Positions 8,522 through 17,730 are shown, numbered from the stretch's first letter. The stretch is DNA of 64,000 bases from Aestuariivirga litoralis (GCF_003234965.1 NZ_QKVK01000006.1:124001-188000); one strand, 5' to 3'. Numbers and translations are program-made. Notes: a model not told the origin generated them from the letters alone.

Positions 8522-8699
8522 AACTGTGGCAATGCGGTAACAGCACCCAAAATTCCCGACGGATTTCTCTCGCAGACGTTGACCCGCCGCCCGATTGCGG
8601 TGACAACGGAAGCGTGCTCGACCAGATCGTGCATTTACCTCCGGATCTGTTGCAGGGGATGGGGGGATGTCTCAACTCCAAGACTTGGGAGAAACAAGA
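8522..8699 (+). promoter_or_regulatory. Upstream region of porin 1, duplicated before porin 2
   Basis: Blocks AACTGTGGCAAT, CAAAATTC, CGTTGACC, TCGTGCAT and TTGCAGGGGATGGGGGG occur here and in the same order before porin 2 (10522-10701). The shared blocks run from far upstream to the ribosome site, so promoter and leader were copied with the gene. Within the leader, CTCCAA (8676-8681) can pair with TTGGGAG (8685-8691), which contains the Shine-Dalgarno GGGAG; the pairing has one bulged G. Confidence 0.65.
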
Positions 8700-10178
8700 A
8701 TGAAGACTATGAAGATGGCGCTTCTGGCTGGTGCGGCGGTTGCCGCCTCCGCCGCCGCCGCCCACGCCGACGAGCTGCAGGACCTCAAGGCGCAGGTCGA
8801 GGCCCTCAACGCCCGCATGGCCGCCATGGAAACCGCCCCGTCGGTTCCCGCCGGCTACCAGCTGCTGGCGATCACCGAGGGCGAAGCCAAGCAGATCCCC
8901 GGCATGATGGGCTCTGACCGCGACCGCGTCGTCAACAACCGCGCCACCTATATCTCGATCCTGCCAACGGCCGATGCGCCGGCTGGAACCCAGATCTCGT
9001 GGTCGGGCTATGTCCGCGCTGCGATCGTCTATTCGGGCAAGTCCGGTGATGCGACCGTGAAGAAGTACGACACGGCGAATGGCACCAGCACGCTGACATC
9101 AAAGGTAAAGTACTCCCGCAACAGCGATGATGACTGGGATGTGAAGTCCCGCGGCCAGCTCCGCGTGGTCGCCACGACCGACACCGCCGTTGGTGAAGTG
9201 GGCGTCGAACTGAAGATGCGCGCCGATTTCGACGGTACCAGCAAGGCTGACGTCTATATGAAGACGGCCTGGGGCTACTGGGCGATGACCCCGGAACTGA
9301 CGTTCGGCGGCGGTTACGCTGGCTCGCTGGGCAACATCGGCTACGGCTATGATGGCGCCTGCACCTGCTACTACACCGACAACGCGGACGTCGGCTTCGA
9401 TCCGGGTGACACCACCCAGCTGCGTCTCTCCTACAACTCCGGTCCGTTCGCCATGGCAATCGCTCTGGAAGATTCGACGACCGGAAACTTCAATGGCGCC
9501 GAACTCGGCGTTGCGGGCGAGATGAAATACACCGGCGACAGCTTCTCCGGCGAGATCTCCGGCGTTTATCGCAACACCAACGAGGGCGACTACAACCTCA
9601 AGGGCACTTACAAAAATGCCGGCGCCGGTGTTCCTGGAACGACGGGTGCTGACTTCAACTACAATGCAGACCTCGAAGCCCTCTGGCAGGTCGGCATCGG
9701 CGGCGCCTTCAGCCTCGGCGACATCGCGAGCATTTCGCTTGCCGCCGCCATGGGCTCGGGTCCGTACCAGGTTGTCAATAGCAACGGGTCGATCGAAGCC
9801 GAATACCCTGTCAACAACAGCTGGTGGGGTGTGTCCGGCTTGGCTTCCGCCAACCTGTCTGACTCGGTGCACACCGAGTTGGGTGTGGGCTACAAGAGCC
9901 GCGACATCGACAACTTCAACGGCGTGACCATTGGTACCGACGATAATCCGCTGTGGCGTTACACGGGTGTCGAGCAGGACACTTTTGCAGTCCTCGGTGG
10001 CGTCTACTACACGCCTGTCGACCAGCTGACCATCGGCTTGGAAGCTGAATGGTACCAGAACCAGCTCTCTGGCAAGCGCACGGGCAACGTCGACACAGCT
10101 GCAGAAAACAAGAAGCAGGACGTGGATGCGTCCGGTGACAACTGGACGGTCGACCTCGTGTCCGTCTGGCGCTTCTAA
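8700..10178 (+). CDS. Outer-membrane porin 1 (alphaproteobacterial type)
   Basis: The 492-residue protein has a signal peptide ending in AAAHA-DEL, a short coiled segment LQDLKAQVEALNARMAAME that may trimerise, and a long beta-rich domain. Typical barrel stretches are ISWSGYVRAAIVYS, RGQLRVVATTDTA, MTPELTFGGGYAGSLG and a C-terminal TVDLVSVWRF ending in Phe, the outer-membrane assembly signal. GACTCYY is a likely disulfide pair in a loop. ATG 8700 was chosen because it starts the signal peptide and follows TTGGGAGAAACAAGA. It is paralogous to the next gene and forms a general diffusion channel by family. Confidence 0.88.
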   Translation: MKTMKMALLAGAAVAASAAAAHADELQDLKAQVEALNARMAAMETAPSVPAGYQLLAITEGEAKQIPGMMGSDRDRVVNNRATYISILPTADAPAGTQISWSGYVRAAIVYSGKSGDATVKKYDTANGTSTLTSKVKYSRNSDDDWDVKSRGQLRVVATTDTAVGEVGVELKMRADFDGTSKADVYMKTAWGYWAMTPELTFGGGYAGSLGNIGYGYDGACTCYYTDNADVGFDPGDTTQLRLSYNSGPFAMAIALEDSTTGNFNGAELGVAGEMKYTGDSFSGEISGVYRNTNEGDYNLKGTYKNAGAGVPGTTGADFNYNADLEALWQVGIGGAFSLGDIASISLAAAMGSGPYQVVNSNGSIEAEYPVNNSWWGVSGLASANLSDSVHTELGVGYKSRDIDNFNGVTIGTDDNPLWRYTGVEQDTFAVLGGVYYTPVDQLTIGLEAEWYQNQLSGKRTGNVDTAAENKKQDVDASGDNWTVDLVSVWRF

Positions 10179-10200
10179 GCGAACTTACAAGACCGGGGGG

Positions 10201-10230
10201 AGACGGCCTGCTTCGGCGGGCCGTCTTTCT
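10201..10230 (+). terminator. Terminator of porin 1
   Basis: Stem AGACGGCCTGC / GCGGGCCGTCT (10201-10211, 10216-10226) closed by a TTCG tetraloop and followed by TTCTTTTT. It lies 22 nt after the porin stop. The rest of the gap to about 10500 shows no gene and no further clear signal. Confidence 0.9.
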
Positions 10231-10521
10231 TTTTGGCTGGCCCTTTGGCTGGCATTTTGGGGATCATTGGGTGGGGCACCCCCTCTTCAGGGCGTTTTCA
10301 GGCATGAACTGCCTGGCTGGAGCCCTTGCCGGCCGCCCGGCGACTCGGGCGGTTCACGGGGGCAGAATCATCGGGCCCCGGAATCGGGCGGGCCTGCCCC
10401 ACTCGTGGCGGGAGCGTGGAGAAGTCCGGCACCCGGCCAGACCGGGTTTGCGGCGGTTTTTGTTTACGATCTGTTAACTTGTTGATAACGTGCCGTTAAT
10501 TCGGCCTGCCCCAGGGGCCCG

Positions 10522-10701
10522 CAACTGTGGCAATTGTGTTACAGGGGCCAAAATTCAAATCGATTGCAGTGGGTCTTCGTTGACCTTTGGGGGATTAGGG
10601 ACGACAACAGCACCGTGCCCGATGACGTCGTGCATGGCCTTCCGCAACCGTTTGCAGGGGATGGGGGGCTCCTCAACTCCAAGAGACTTGGGAGAACAAG
10701 A
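10522..10701 (+). promoter_or_regulatory. Upstream region of porin 2, copy of the porin 1 leader
   Basis: This region repeats the conserved blocks found before porin 1 with similar spacing. The leader hairpin is stronger here: CTCCAAG (10677-10683), loop AGA, CTTGGGAG (10687-10694), again hiding the Shine-Dalgarno with one bulged G. Just upstream, near 10472-10500, are AT-rich GTTAAC and GTTGATAAC stretches not seen before porin 1. Confidence 0.65.
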
Positions 10702-12165
10702 ATGAAGACTATGAAGATGGCGCTCCTGGCTGGTGCGGCGGTAGCCGTTTCCGCCGCGGCTGCTCACGCCGACGAACTGACCGACCTGAAGGCTCAGGTC
10801 GAAGCTCTCAACGCCCGCGTCGCCGCGATGGAAACCGCTCCGTCGGTTCCGACCGGCTACCAGCTGCTCGCCATTTCGAAGGGCGAAGCCATGCAGGTCC
10901 CGGGTCTGACCGAGTCTGCCCGTGAGCAGTTCACGGAAGGCAAGAATGCCACGATCATCTCCGTCATGCCGACGGCTGATGCTCCGGCCGGCACCACGAT
11001 CTCGTGGTCGGGCTACGTCCGCGCTGCGATCATCTACGCTGGCGCCGAGGGCGACGCCACGCTGAAGCGCTCCTACGCTGGCACCGTGTACTCGAAGTTC
11101 ACGATCTCCGGCAGCAGCGATGACGATTGGGATGTGAAGGCCCGCGGTCAGCTCCGCGTGGTCGCCACCACCGACACCGCCGTCGGCGAAGTCGGCGTCG
11201 AACTGAAGATGCGCGCTGACTTCAACGGCAACGGCCCGGGCGACGTCTACATGAAGACGGCGTGGGGCTACTGGGCCATGACCCCCGAGCTGACGCTCGG
11301 CGGTGGTTATGCTGGCTCGCTCGGCAACATCGGCTACGGCTATGATGGCGCCTGCACCTGCTACTACACCGACAACGCCGACCTGAGCTTCGATCCGGGT
11401 GACACCACCCAGATGCGTCTCAGCTACGCTTCGGGTCCGTTCTCCATGGCTGTCGCCATCGAAGACTCGGGCTTCAACAACGGCTTCGGCAACGACAACG
11501 TCTACGTCAACGGCCAGAACCTGGGCGTCGCCGGCGAAATGAAGTACTCGGGTGACTCGTTCTCGGGCGAGATCTCGGGTGTGTATCGCTCGGTCAATGA
11601 CGACGACTACAACACCAGCGCCGTTCTCGCGACCGGCACTGTAATCGGTTACAACGCGAACATCGACGCGCTGTGGCAGGTTGGCATCGGCGTCGGCTTC
11701 AACCTCGGCGACATCGCCAGCCTCTCGCTCGCGGCCGCCATGGGTTCGGGTCCGACCCAGGAGACCAACAGCAACGGCGACATCATCCGTTCGTATCCGG
11801 TCAACAACGACTGGTGGGGCATCACGGGCTTGGCTTCTGCCAACCTGTCTGACTCGGTGCACGCTGAAATCGGCGCGGGCTACAAGCACCGCGAAGGCGA
11901 CAGCCACAACGAGGCCACCGCTGCTGGCGTCGACCCGATCTGGCGCTATGCCGGCTTCGACTACGACACCTGGGGCGTGCTCGCCGGCGTGTACTACACC
12001 CCGGTCGATCAGCTGACCATCGGTCTGGAAGGCGAGTGGTACACTGCGGACACCAACGTGACCCGTCGTGGCATCACCGGCACCGTGGCCGAAGGCTACA
12101 AGGACAGCCTCGACGTTTCGACCGACAACTGGACGGTCGACCTCGTCTCGGTCTGGCGCTTCTAA
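10702..12165 (+). CDS. Outer-membrane porin 2 (alphaproteobacterial type)
   Basis: The 487-residue paralog of the preceding porin has an almost identical signal peptide (MKTMKMALLAGAAVAVSAAA), the same coiled segment after the cleavage site, the same DGACTCYYTDNAD loop and the same TVDLVSVWRF end. Differences cluster in the first 60 mature residues after the coil and in loops near VYVNGQNLG and NVTRRGITG, as expected for surface or channel loops. A longer in-frame opening upstream is the leader, not coding. The pair arose by tandem duplication. Confidence 0.88.
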   Translation: MKTMKMALLAGAAVAVSAAAAHADELTDLKAQVEALNARVAAMETAPSVPTGYQLLAISKGEAMQVPGLTESAREQFTEGKNATIISVMPTADAPAGTTISWSGYVRAAIIYAGAEGDATLKRSYAGTVYSKFTISGSSDDDWDVKARGQLRVVATTDTAVGEVGVELKMRADFNGNGPGDVYMKTAWGYWAMTPELTLGGGYAGSLGNIGYGYDGACTCYYTDNADLSFDPGDTTQMRLSYASGPFSMAVAIEDSGFNNGFGNDNVYVNGQNLGVAGEMKYSGDSFSGEISGVYRSVNDDDYNTSAVLATGTVIGYNANIDALWQVGIGVGFNLGDIASLSLAAAMGSGPTQETNSNGDIIRSYPVNNDWWGITGLASANLSDSVHAEIGAGYKHREGDSHNEATAAGVDPIWRYAGFDYDTWGVLAGVYYTPVDQLTIGLEGEWYTADTNVTRRGITGTVAEGYKDSLDVSTDNWTVDLVSVWRF

Positions 12166-12193
12166 GCCTTACCCCTGCAAACGATCCCAAGAG

Positions 12194-12221
12194 ACGGCCC
12201 GCTTCGGCGGGCCGTTTTTTT
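12194..12221 (+). terminator. Terminator of porin 2
   Basis: A perfect 9-bp stem ACGGCCCGC / GCGGGCCGT (12194-12202, 12207-12215) with a TTCG loop is followed by TTTTTT. It is 28 nt after the porin stop and closely resembles the porin 1 terminator, so the duplicated unit includes the terminator. Confidence 0.92.
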
Positions 12222-12332
12222 ATGCCGCCCTGCCCTGCGCCCACCGGCACTGCCAGTTTTTCTGAATTGCGTGTCTCAGGGCCATTCCGTGGCCTGATTT
12301 TGTGCTATGAGGCTGGAGAACACGAGAGACAG

Positions 12333-13184
12333 ATGTTGCCTCCCTTTTGCGCCCTGCTTTCACTGAGCTTCCTCGCCCTGGCACTGGCTGCCTGCGAATC
12401 GACGTCCAACGTCGATCTCGAGAGCCGGAATTTCAACGTGCAGCAAACCTCCGTGCCGCCGGGCGAAGCGGTGGCCAGCACCGAGCAGATCACCAGCCTG
12501 GTGCGCCGCTCCGGCCCCACCTATGTGACGCTGATCGTGTCGCAGCCCGCCTCCGCCGACACCGTGTCGAAGGAAACCCGCAAGGGCACGCCGGTCACCT
12601 CCGGCTCGGGCTTCGTGGTCGATGGATCGGGCTATGTGATGACCGCCGCGCATGTGGCCAAGCGCGTGGGCAACACGGTTTCCGCCAAGGCGGCGAATGG
12701 CCGGGTCTATTCGGGCGACGTGATCGCGCTCAACCCTGGCAACGACATGGCGGTGATCCGGCTGCGCGGCTTCTCCGGCAAGGCGGTGACACCGGCCGAC
12801 AACCAGTGCCTGGCCAAGGGCAACATCGTCTATTCCCTCGGGCGGCCCCACGCCCAGGGCGACACCGCGCGCCTCGGCGAGTTCGAATCCGCCAGCTTCG
12901 GCCAGGCGGTGAAATATGCCGGCGACGATTCCAAGTTCGGCTACCCGGATGCCATGGTGCTGCGGCTGTCGACGCAGAAGGGCGAGTCGGGCGGCCCGCT
13001 GTTCAATGCCAAGGGCGATCTCGTCGGCATGGTGGTGAGCACGCTCTATGACAATACCGGCCAGCCCCTGAACCTGGCCCATGCCGTGCCGTCGCGCACG
13101 CTCGCGGGCTTCCTGTGCAGCAATTCGCAGTGCTCGGCGCAGTGGCGCGCCATTGCCGCCGGAAATGGCGGCTGCCAGTCCTAG
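12333..13184 (+). CDS. Trypsin-like serine protease lipoprotein (DegP-type fold)
   Basis: The 283-residue protein starts with a lipoprotein signal ending LALAA-C21, so it is predicted to be lipid-anchored. The protease core has the chymotrypsin-fold triad H107 in TAAHV, D138 in NDMAVIRL and S219 in GESGGPLF. No PDZ domain follows. Two cysteine pairs near the C-terminus (CSNSQC and the final GGCQS) may form disulfides. The start was placed at the signal-peptide Met; the frame is open further upstream but runs through the porin terminator. Its stop overlaps the convergent TPR gene by 4 nt. Confidence 0.87.
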   Translation: MLPPFCALLSLSFLALALAACESTSNVDLESRNFNVQQTSVPPGEAVASTEQITSLVRRSGPTYVTLIVSQPASADTVSKETRKGTPVTSGSGFVVDGSGYVMTAAHVAKRVGNTVSAKAANGRVYSGDVIALNPGNDMAVIRLRGFSGKAVTPADNQCLAKGNIVYSLGRPHAQGDTARLGEFESASFGQAVKYAGDDSKFGYPDAMVLRLSTQKGESGGPLFNAKGDLVGMVVSTLYDNTGQPLNLAHAVPSRTLAGFLCSNSQCSAQWRAIAAGNGGCQS

Positions 13185-14746
13185 CGGCTGGCGAGGATCG
13201 GCCCGAGGTGCCGCTCATAAGGCTTCCAGCGCGCCACCGACGACGTGTTGATCCCTGACCTCACCTGCAACCGGCTGAAGGTGGTCACCGCCCCCGCATT
13301 GCGTTCGGGGTGGAGGCAGGCTTCTTCCATCGGCAGGCCGAGATAATCCAAGAGTCCGGCAATGGCAGCCTCCGGCTCCGACACCAGACGCTCATAGGGA
13401 AGATCGAGGACGCGGCCCGGCAGGGCCTCATGCCAATGCGCCATCAGGCGGCGGTACTGGGCGTGGTAGGCGGCATAGTCGGCAGGGTCATAGCTATAGG
13501 AATGCGCCGCGTTCATTTCCGTCTGCAGTGCCGAGATGAAGGTATCCGCCGGGTGGCGGGTGCAGTTCACGAAGCGGGCGTGCGGAAAGAGGATCGCCGC
13601 CTCGCCGATGAACCGGAAGTTCAGCGGCATCTTGTCGACGGCCAGTTCCTTGCCCGGCACGACATGGCGCATGCTGCCCTGATAGAGCGCTGCAAGCTTC
13701 GCAATCCCCTGCTCGCCGAGGGCAGCAAGTGCAGCATCTAATTCCGCCAGGGGCCGGCCACCGCCAAGCTTCGCCGCGACATAGGTCATGGTCTCGAGCT
13801 CGCCCGCATTGCCGGCCTTGCTGTGGGCCGAAATGATTTGCGCGGCGAGCGTGGTGCCGGAACGCGGCAGGCCAACGACAAAGATCGGGCGGCAATCGCT
13901 GCGGCCATGGCGTGCGGCGAGTTCGGCCAGCTTCCCGCGCCCGAAGGCTGCGATGCGGGCATCGACCTCCTGGCGGAAGGCGGCGGTTACGGAAGGCGCG
14001 CGCAGCAGCTTCTTGCCTTCGGTGAAACGCGCGAAGGCCTCGTCGAAACGCCGGCTCTGCTGCAGCATCACGCCCTGGCGCACCATCAGGTCGCTGCGAT
14101 CGACGGGTGACACGCCGGGCCTTGCGAGTTCCTGGGTGATGCGGGCAAACATCTCCGAGTCCGCATCATGCTTGCCGATGGACGAGAGCAGGCAGAGATA
14201 GCGCGCATGGAAGGGTGTCACGCCGATGAACCGCGCGATGTGCTCGCGCGCCTCGTCGATGCGGCCGAGCGAGAGAAGGCAATCCAGCACCTCGAGACGG
14301 ATCGGGTGCTTCATGCCCTCCGGGGCGCGTTCCAGCGCCTTGGAGAAGGCGGCGAGGGCCTGCTCCATGTGGCCGATGCGCGCCAGGAAGGAGCCGTTGC
14401 GCCAGACTGCCTCGACATTGGACGGAGCCGCCCGGCGCGCCGCGCCATATTGCACGGCCGCCTCCTCCACCCGGCCCATGCTGAGCAGGCAGAGGCCGTA
14501 GTTGAGGAGATAGCTGACGTTCCTGCCATCGAGCGTGACGGCGCGCGCGAAATGCGGCTCCGCCTGCTCGAAGCGACCCTGCGACTGGATGGTGATGCCC
14601 AGCATGAACTGCGCCTGCGGCGACAGCGGGTTCTCCACCACCAGGCGGCGCGCCAGTGCCTCCGCCTCGCGCGGCTGGCCGCGGCGCAGCAACTCGTCCG
14701 CCTGCTGGAGCGCCGCCTTGATGCGCTCCGCGCGGCCTGCCGTCAT
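13181..14746 (-). CDS. TPR-repeat sulfotransferase
   Basis: The 521-residue protein has an N-terminal half of tetratricopeptide repeats (about 8-270, with PLSPQAQFMLGI, AEPHFARAVTLD and similar units) and a C-terminal sulfotransferase domain. The PAPS-binding loop is FVVGLPRSGTTL, and CTRHPADTFIS matches the 3-prime phosphate loop. The substrate is unknown; such fusions occur widely in alphaproteobacteria and often act on proteins or glycans. Its ATG overlaps the stop of the quinone reductase as ATGA, so the two genes are coupled. Confidence 0.85.
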   Translation of the reverse strand: MTAGRAERIKAALQQADELLRRGQPREAEALARRLVVENPLSPQAQFMLGITIQSQGRFEQAEPHFARAVTLDGRNVSYLLNYGLCLLSMGRVEEAAVQYGAARRAAPSNVEAVWRNGSFLARIGHMEQALAAFSKALERAPEGMKHPIRLEVLDCLLSLGRIDEAREHIARFIGVTPFHARYLCLLSSIGKHDADSEMFARITQELARPGVSPVDRSDLMVRQGVMLQQSRRFDEAFARFTEGKKLLRAPSVTAAFRQEVDARIAAFGRGKLAELAARHGRSDCRPIFVVGLPRSGTTLAAQIISAHSKAGNAGELETMTYVAAKLGGGRPLAELDAALAALGEQGIAKLAALYQGSMRHVVPGKELAVDKMPLNFRFIGEAAILFPHARFVNCTRHPADTFISALQTEMNAAHSYSYDPADYAAYHAQYRRLMAHWHEALPGRVLDLPYERLVSEPEAAIAGLLDYLGLPMEEACLHPERNAGAVTTFSRLQVRSGINTSSVARWKPYERHLGPILASR

Positions 14747-15714
14747 GGCGTCAGGACCGTGGTGCCCGTCGTCTTGCGGCTTTCGAGATCACGGTGCGCC
14801 TGCACCACGTCAGCCAGTGCATAGCGCTGGTTCACCGGGATCTTCACCTTGCCGCTGGCCACGATGTCGACGAGGTCGCGCGCGGTGTCCTGCAGGTCGG
14901 CATCGGAGGCGGTATAGGCCATCAGCGTCGGGCGGGTGGCGTAGAGCGAGCCCTTGGCGGAGAGGAGGAGCATGTCCAGCGGCGGCACGGGGCCCGAGGC
15001 ATTGCCGAAGCTGACGAACATGCCGCGCGGGCTGAGGCAGTCGAGCGACACCATCAGCGTGTCCTTGCCGACGCCGTCATAGACGACGGGCACGCCCTTG
15101 CCGTTCGTCAGCTCGCGCAGGCGCTTCACGGTGTCTTCGGTCGAATAGTTGATGACGTGGTCACAGCCATGGGCGCGCGCGATCTCCGCCTTCGCGTCGG
15201 AGCCCACGGTGCCGATGACGGTTGCGCCCAGCGCCTTGGCCCACTGGCTCATGATGAGGCCCACGCCACCTGCCGCGGCATGGAGCAGGATGGTGTCGCC
15301 CGGCTTCACCACGTAAGTGGCACGCAGCAGGTAGCGCGCCGTCATGCCCTTCAGCATCATGCCGGCGGCCGTTTCGTCCGAGATCGCATCGGGCAGCTTC
15401 ACCAGCCGGTTGGCGGGAAGGTTGCGCATGTCCGCATAGGCGCCGATGGGGCCCGTGCCATAAGCGATGCGGTCACCCGGCTTCAGGCTCGTAACACCTT
15501 CGCCCAGTTCTTCCACCACGCCCGCCGCCTCGAGGCCAAGGCCCGAGGGAAGCGGCACCGGATAGAGGCCGGTGCGATGGTAGGTGTCGATGTAGTTGAG
15601 GCCGATCGCCGTCTGGCGCACCCGCACCTGGCCGGCGCCCGGCTTGCCGACCTCGGCGTCGACCAGCTTCATCACCTCGGGTCCGCCGGTTGTCTCGATC
15701 CGGATTGCTTTCAT
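14743..15714 (-). CDS. NADPH:quinone oxidoreductase (Qor-type, zinc-free MDR)
   Basis: The 323-residue protein belongs to the medium-chain dehydrogenase/reductase family. It has the QOR signature GLNYIDTYHRTGLYP, LGLEAAGVVEELG and the nucleotide-binding AAAGGVGLIMSQWAKALGA, and no zinc-binding cysteines. It likely reduces quinones with one electron from NADPH. The start at 15714 is supported by a strong AGGAGGT 7 nt upstream; the frame is open much further but that part is unrelated. It is co-transcribed with the TPR-sulfotransferase. Confidence 0.9.
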   Translation of the reverse strand: MKAIRIETTGGPEVMKLVDAEVGKPGAGQVRVRQTAIGLNYIDTYHRTGLYPVPLPSGLGLEAAGVVEELGEGVTSLKPGDRIAYGTGPIGAYADMRNLPANRLVKLPDAISDETAAGMMLKGMTARYLLRATYVVKPGDTILLHAAAGGVGLIMSQWAKALGATVIGTVGSDAKAEIARAHGCDHVINYSTEDTVKRLRELTNGKGVPVVYDGVGKDTLMVSLDCLSPRGMFVSFGNASGPVPPLDMLLLSAKGSLYATRPTLMAYTASDADLQDTARDLVDIVASGKVKIPVNQRYALADVVQAHRDLESRKTTGTTVLTP

Positions 15715-15783
15715 GCTTGCACCTCCTGGCGGTCGACGGCATGTTCCGGCGCATCCGCATTTTCGAGCCCTTGGTGCCCCATC

Positions 15784-16944
15784 ATGACCTATGCCGTCAA
15801 TCCTGCCGTCAACCGCGTCGAGGCGCCGCCGATCATGGAGGCGCAGACCTGGGTGCGGCCCGGATTGCGCAACAGGAAACTGCTCAATCTCTGCCAGGCG
15901 GTGCCGAGCTGGTCCTGCGCCGAAGAGCTCGACGCGGAAGTGGCGCGCCTGGCCCATGAACCGGGCATCAGCCTCTATACCGACATCTACGGCATCCCGG
16001 AGCTGCGCGCCGCGATCGCGGATCATTTCAGCGCGGACTACCAGGGCAAGGTTGTGGCGGAGAATGTCTGCGTCACCGCCGGCTGCAACCAGGCTTTCGC
16101 GGCGGCGCTCATGGCGATTGCCAAGGCGGGCGACAACGTCATCCTGCCGGTGCCCTATTTCTTCAATCACACCATGTGGCTCGGCATGCTGGGCGTGGAG
16201 GCGCGCTTGATCTCCGGCCTCGGCCAGCCGGACCCCGCCGAGGCGGCGAAGCTCATCGACGACCGGACCCGCGCCATCGTGCTGTGCTCGCCCAACAACC
16301 CGACGGGCGCCATCTACTCACCTGACACCATCAAGGCACTGTTCGAGCTGGCGCGCGCCCGCGGCATCGCGCTGGTCATCGACGAGACCTACAAGGACTT
16401 CCGCGACGGCGATGCGCCCGCCCACCCGGTCTTCGCAATCGAGGGCTGGGAGGATGCATTCATCCACCTCTACAGCTTCTCAAAGGCCTTCGCGATGACG
16501 GGCTATCGGGTCGGGGCCATCACGGCATCGGCCCCCGTGCTGGCGGAGATCGAGAAGATCATGGATTGCCTCGCCATCTGCACCACGCACATCTCGCAGC
16601 GCGCGGCACTCTTCGCGCTGCGCGAACTCGCAGGCTGGAAGCGCGGCAAGATCGCAATGATGCACGGCCGCCTTGCAGCCCTGCGCCAGGCCTTCGGGCG
16701 CGAGGGACTGCGGTATCAACTCGTCAGCTCCGGCGCGCTCTTCGCCTATGTGCGGCACCCCTTTGCCGGGGAGAATGCAAAGCAGGTGGCCATGCGGCTG
16801 GCGGGCGAGCATGACCTGCTCTGCCTGCCCGGCTCGATGTTCGGCCCGGGACAGGAGCAATACCTGCGCATCGCCTTCGCCAATGCCGAGGCGAGCGACA
16901 TGGAGACGCTAGTGGACCGGCTGATCGAGAGCCAGGGACGCTGA
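15784..16944 (+). CDS. Class I/II pyridoxal-phosphate aminotransferase
   Basis: The 386-residue fold-type I enzyme has the PLP lysine K234 in SFSKAFAMTGYRVG, the aspartate motif VIDETYKDF, SPNNPTGAIY for cofactor and substrate contact, and a C-terminal LRIAFANAE with the carboxylate-binding arginine. The amino-acid substrate cannot be assigned; the annotation as aspartate or aromatic aminotransferase would be a guess. It is divergent from the quinone reductase with 69 bp between the starts. Confidence 0.88.
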   Translation: MTYAVNPAVNRVEAPPIMEAQTWVRPGLRNRKLLNLCQAVPSWSCAEELDAEVARLAHEPGISLYTDIYGIPELRAAIADHFSADYQGKVVAENVCVTAGCNQAFAAALMAIAKAGDNVILPVPYFFNHTMWLGMLGVEARLISGLGQPDPAEAAKLIDDRTRAIVLCSPNNPTGAIYSPDTIKALFELARARGIALVIDETYKDFRDGDAPAHPVFAIEGWEDAFIHLYSFSKAFAMTGYRVGAITASAPVLAEIEKIMDCLAICTTHISQRAALFALRELAGWKRGKIAMMHGRLAALRQAFGREGLRYQLVSSGALFAYVRHPFAGENAKQVAMRLAGEHDLLCLPGSMFGPGQEQYLRIAFANAEASDMETLVDRLIESQGR

Positions 16945-16960
16945 CGGTTCAGGCGGCCCG

Positions 16961-17665
16961 TCAGATCTCCGCCATGTCGGCGAGTTCGTCCGGCCGGGCG
17001 ATCACATAGAAGCTGCCCTCGCGGGCCAAGATGCCGTCACGCAGCAGGTCGTTGATGGCGCGGCTGGCATTCTCGCGGGCAACACCCGCCATGCCGGCAA
17101 TGTCGTTCTGGGTGATCTTGTTGGGCAGCAGGATCATGCCGTTGCCCCTGCCCTCGCCCAGGCCCTGGGCCAGCGAGGCAAAGGCGCGCGCCACGCGGCC
17201 AGCCACCGTGACCGTGCCCTGCGCCACCATGGAATCGTTTGTCTGGCGCAGACGGCGCGTCAGGATCTTGAGGGCCTCGCGGTAGACCTGCGGGTTGGCA
17301 TCGGCCAGGCGGAAGAACGACCCCTTGGACATGTGCCACAGGCTGCAGGGTTTCAGGGCTGAAATGGTGGCGGAGCGCGGCTGGTCGTCGAACAGCGACA
17401 GTTCACCGATGAGCGAGCCGGGGCCGAGCACGGCGAGCAGGCGTTCCTGCCCGTCCTTGGCCACCACGGCGGCCTTCACCACGCCATCGCGCAGGAAATA
17501 GCAGCCGTCACCCGCATCGCCCGCATGGAACAGCACCTCGCGGGCCTTCAGCCTCACGTCATTGGCGGCCGACAGCAGCGACCTGCGCACGCCCCAGGGC
17601 ATGACCGGCGGCGCGGCGCGCGGCCTCGCCCTGCCATTCGGTGCTCGAGAGGAAGTGCGCAACAT
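16961..17665 (-). CDS. Crp/Fnr family transcriptional regulator with FNR-type recognition helix
   Basis: The 234-residue protein has a cyclic-nucleotide-binding-type beta-barrel (FHAGDAGDGCYFLRDGVVK, GPGSLIGELSLFDDQPRSAT), a long dimer helix and a winged HTH. The recognition helix reads VARENASRAI, giving E-x-x-S-R, the FNR-type pattern that reads TTGAT half-sites (CRP has E-x-x-G-R). The N-terminal cysteine cluster of oxygen-sensing FNR is absent, so the signal may be different. Start at ATG 17665; a GTG at 17701 would add 12 residues. See the FNR-type boxes at 34812 and 35372. Confidence 0.9.
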   Translation of the reverse strand: MLRTSSRAPNGRARPRAAPPVMPWGVRRSLLSAANDVRLKAREVLFHAGDAGDGCYFLRDGVVKAAVVAKDGQERLLAVLGPGSLIGELSLFDDQPRSATISALKPCSLWHMSKGSFFRLADANPQVYREALKILTRRLRQTNDSMVAQGTVTVAGRVARAFASLAQGLGEGRGNGMILLPNKITQNDIAGMAGVARENASRAINDLLRDGILAREGSFYVIARPDELADMAEI

Positions 17666-17730
17666 CGGACCGGCCCCCTGTGACGGCCGCGAGGCTAGCA
17701 CAGCGGCGGGCGGCTGAGAATGCCGTGCGC

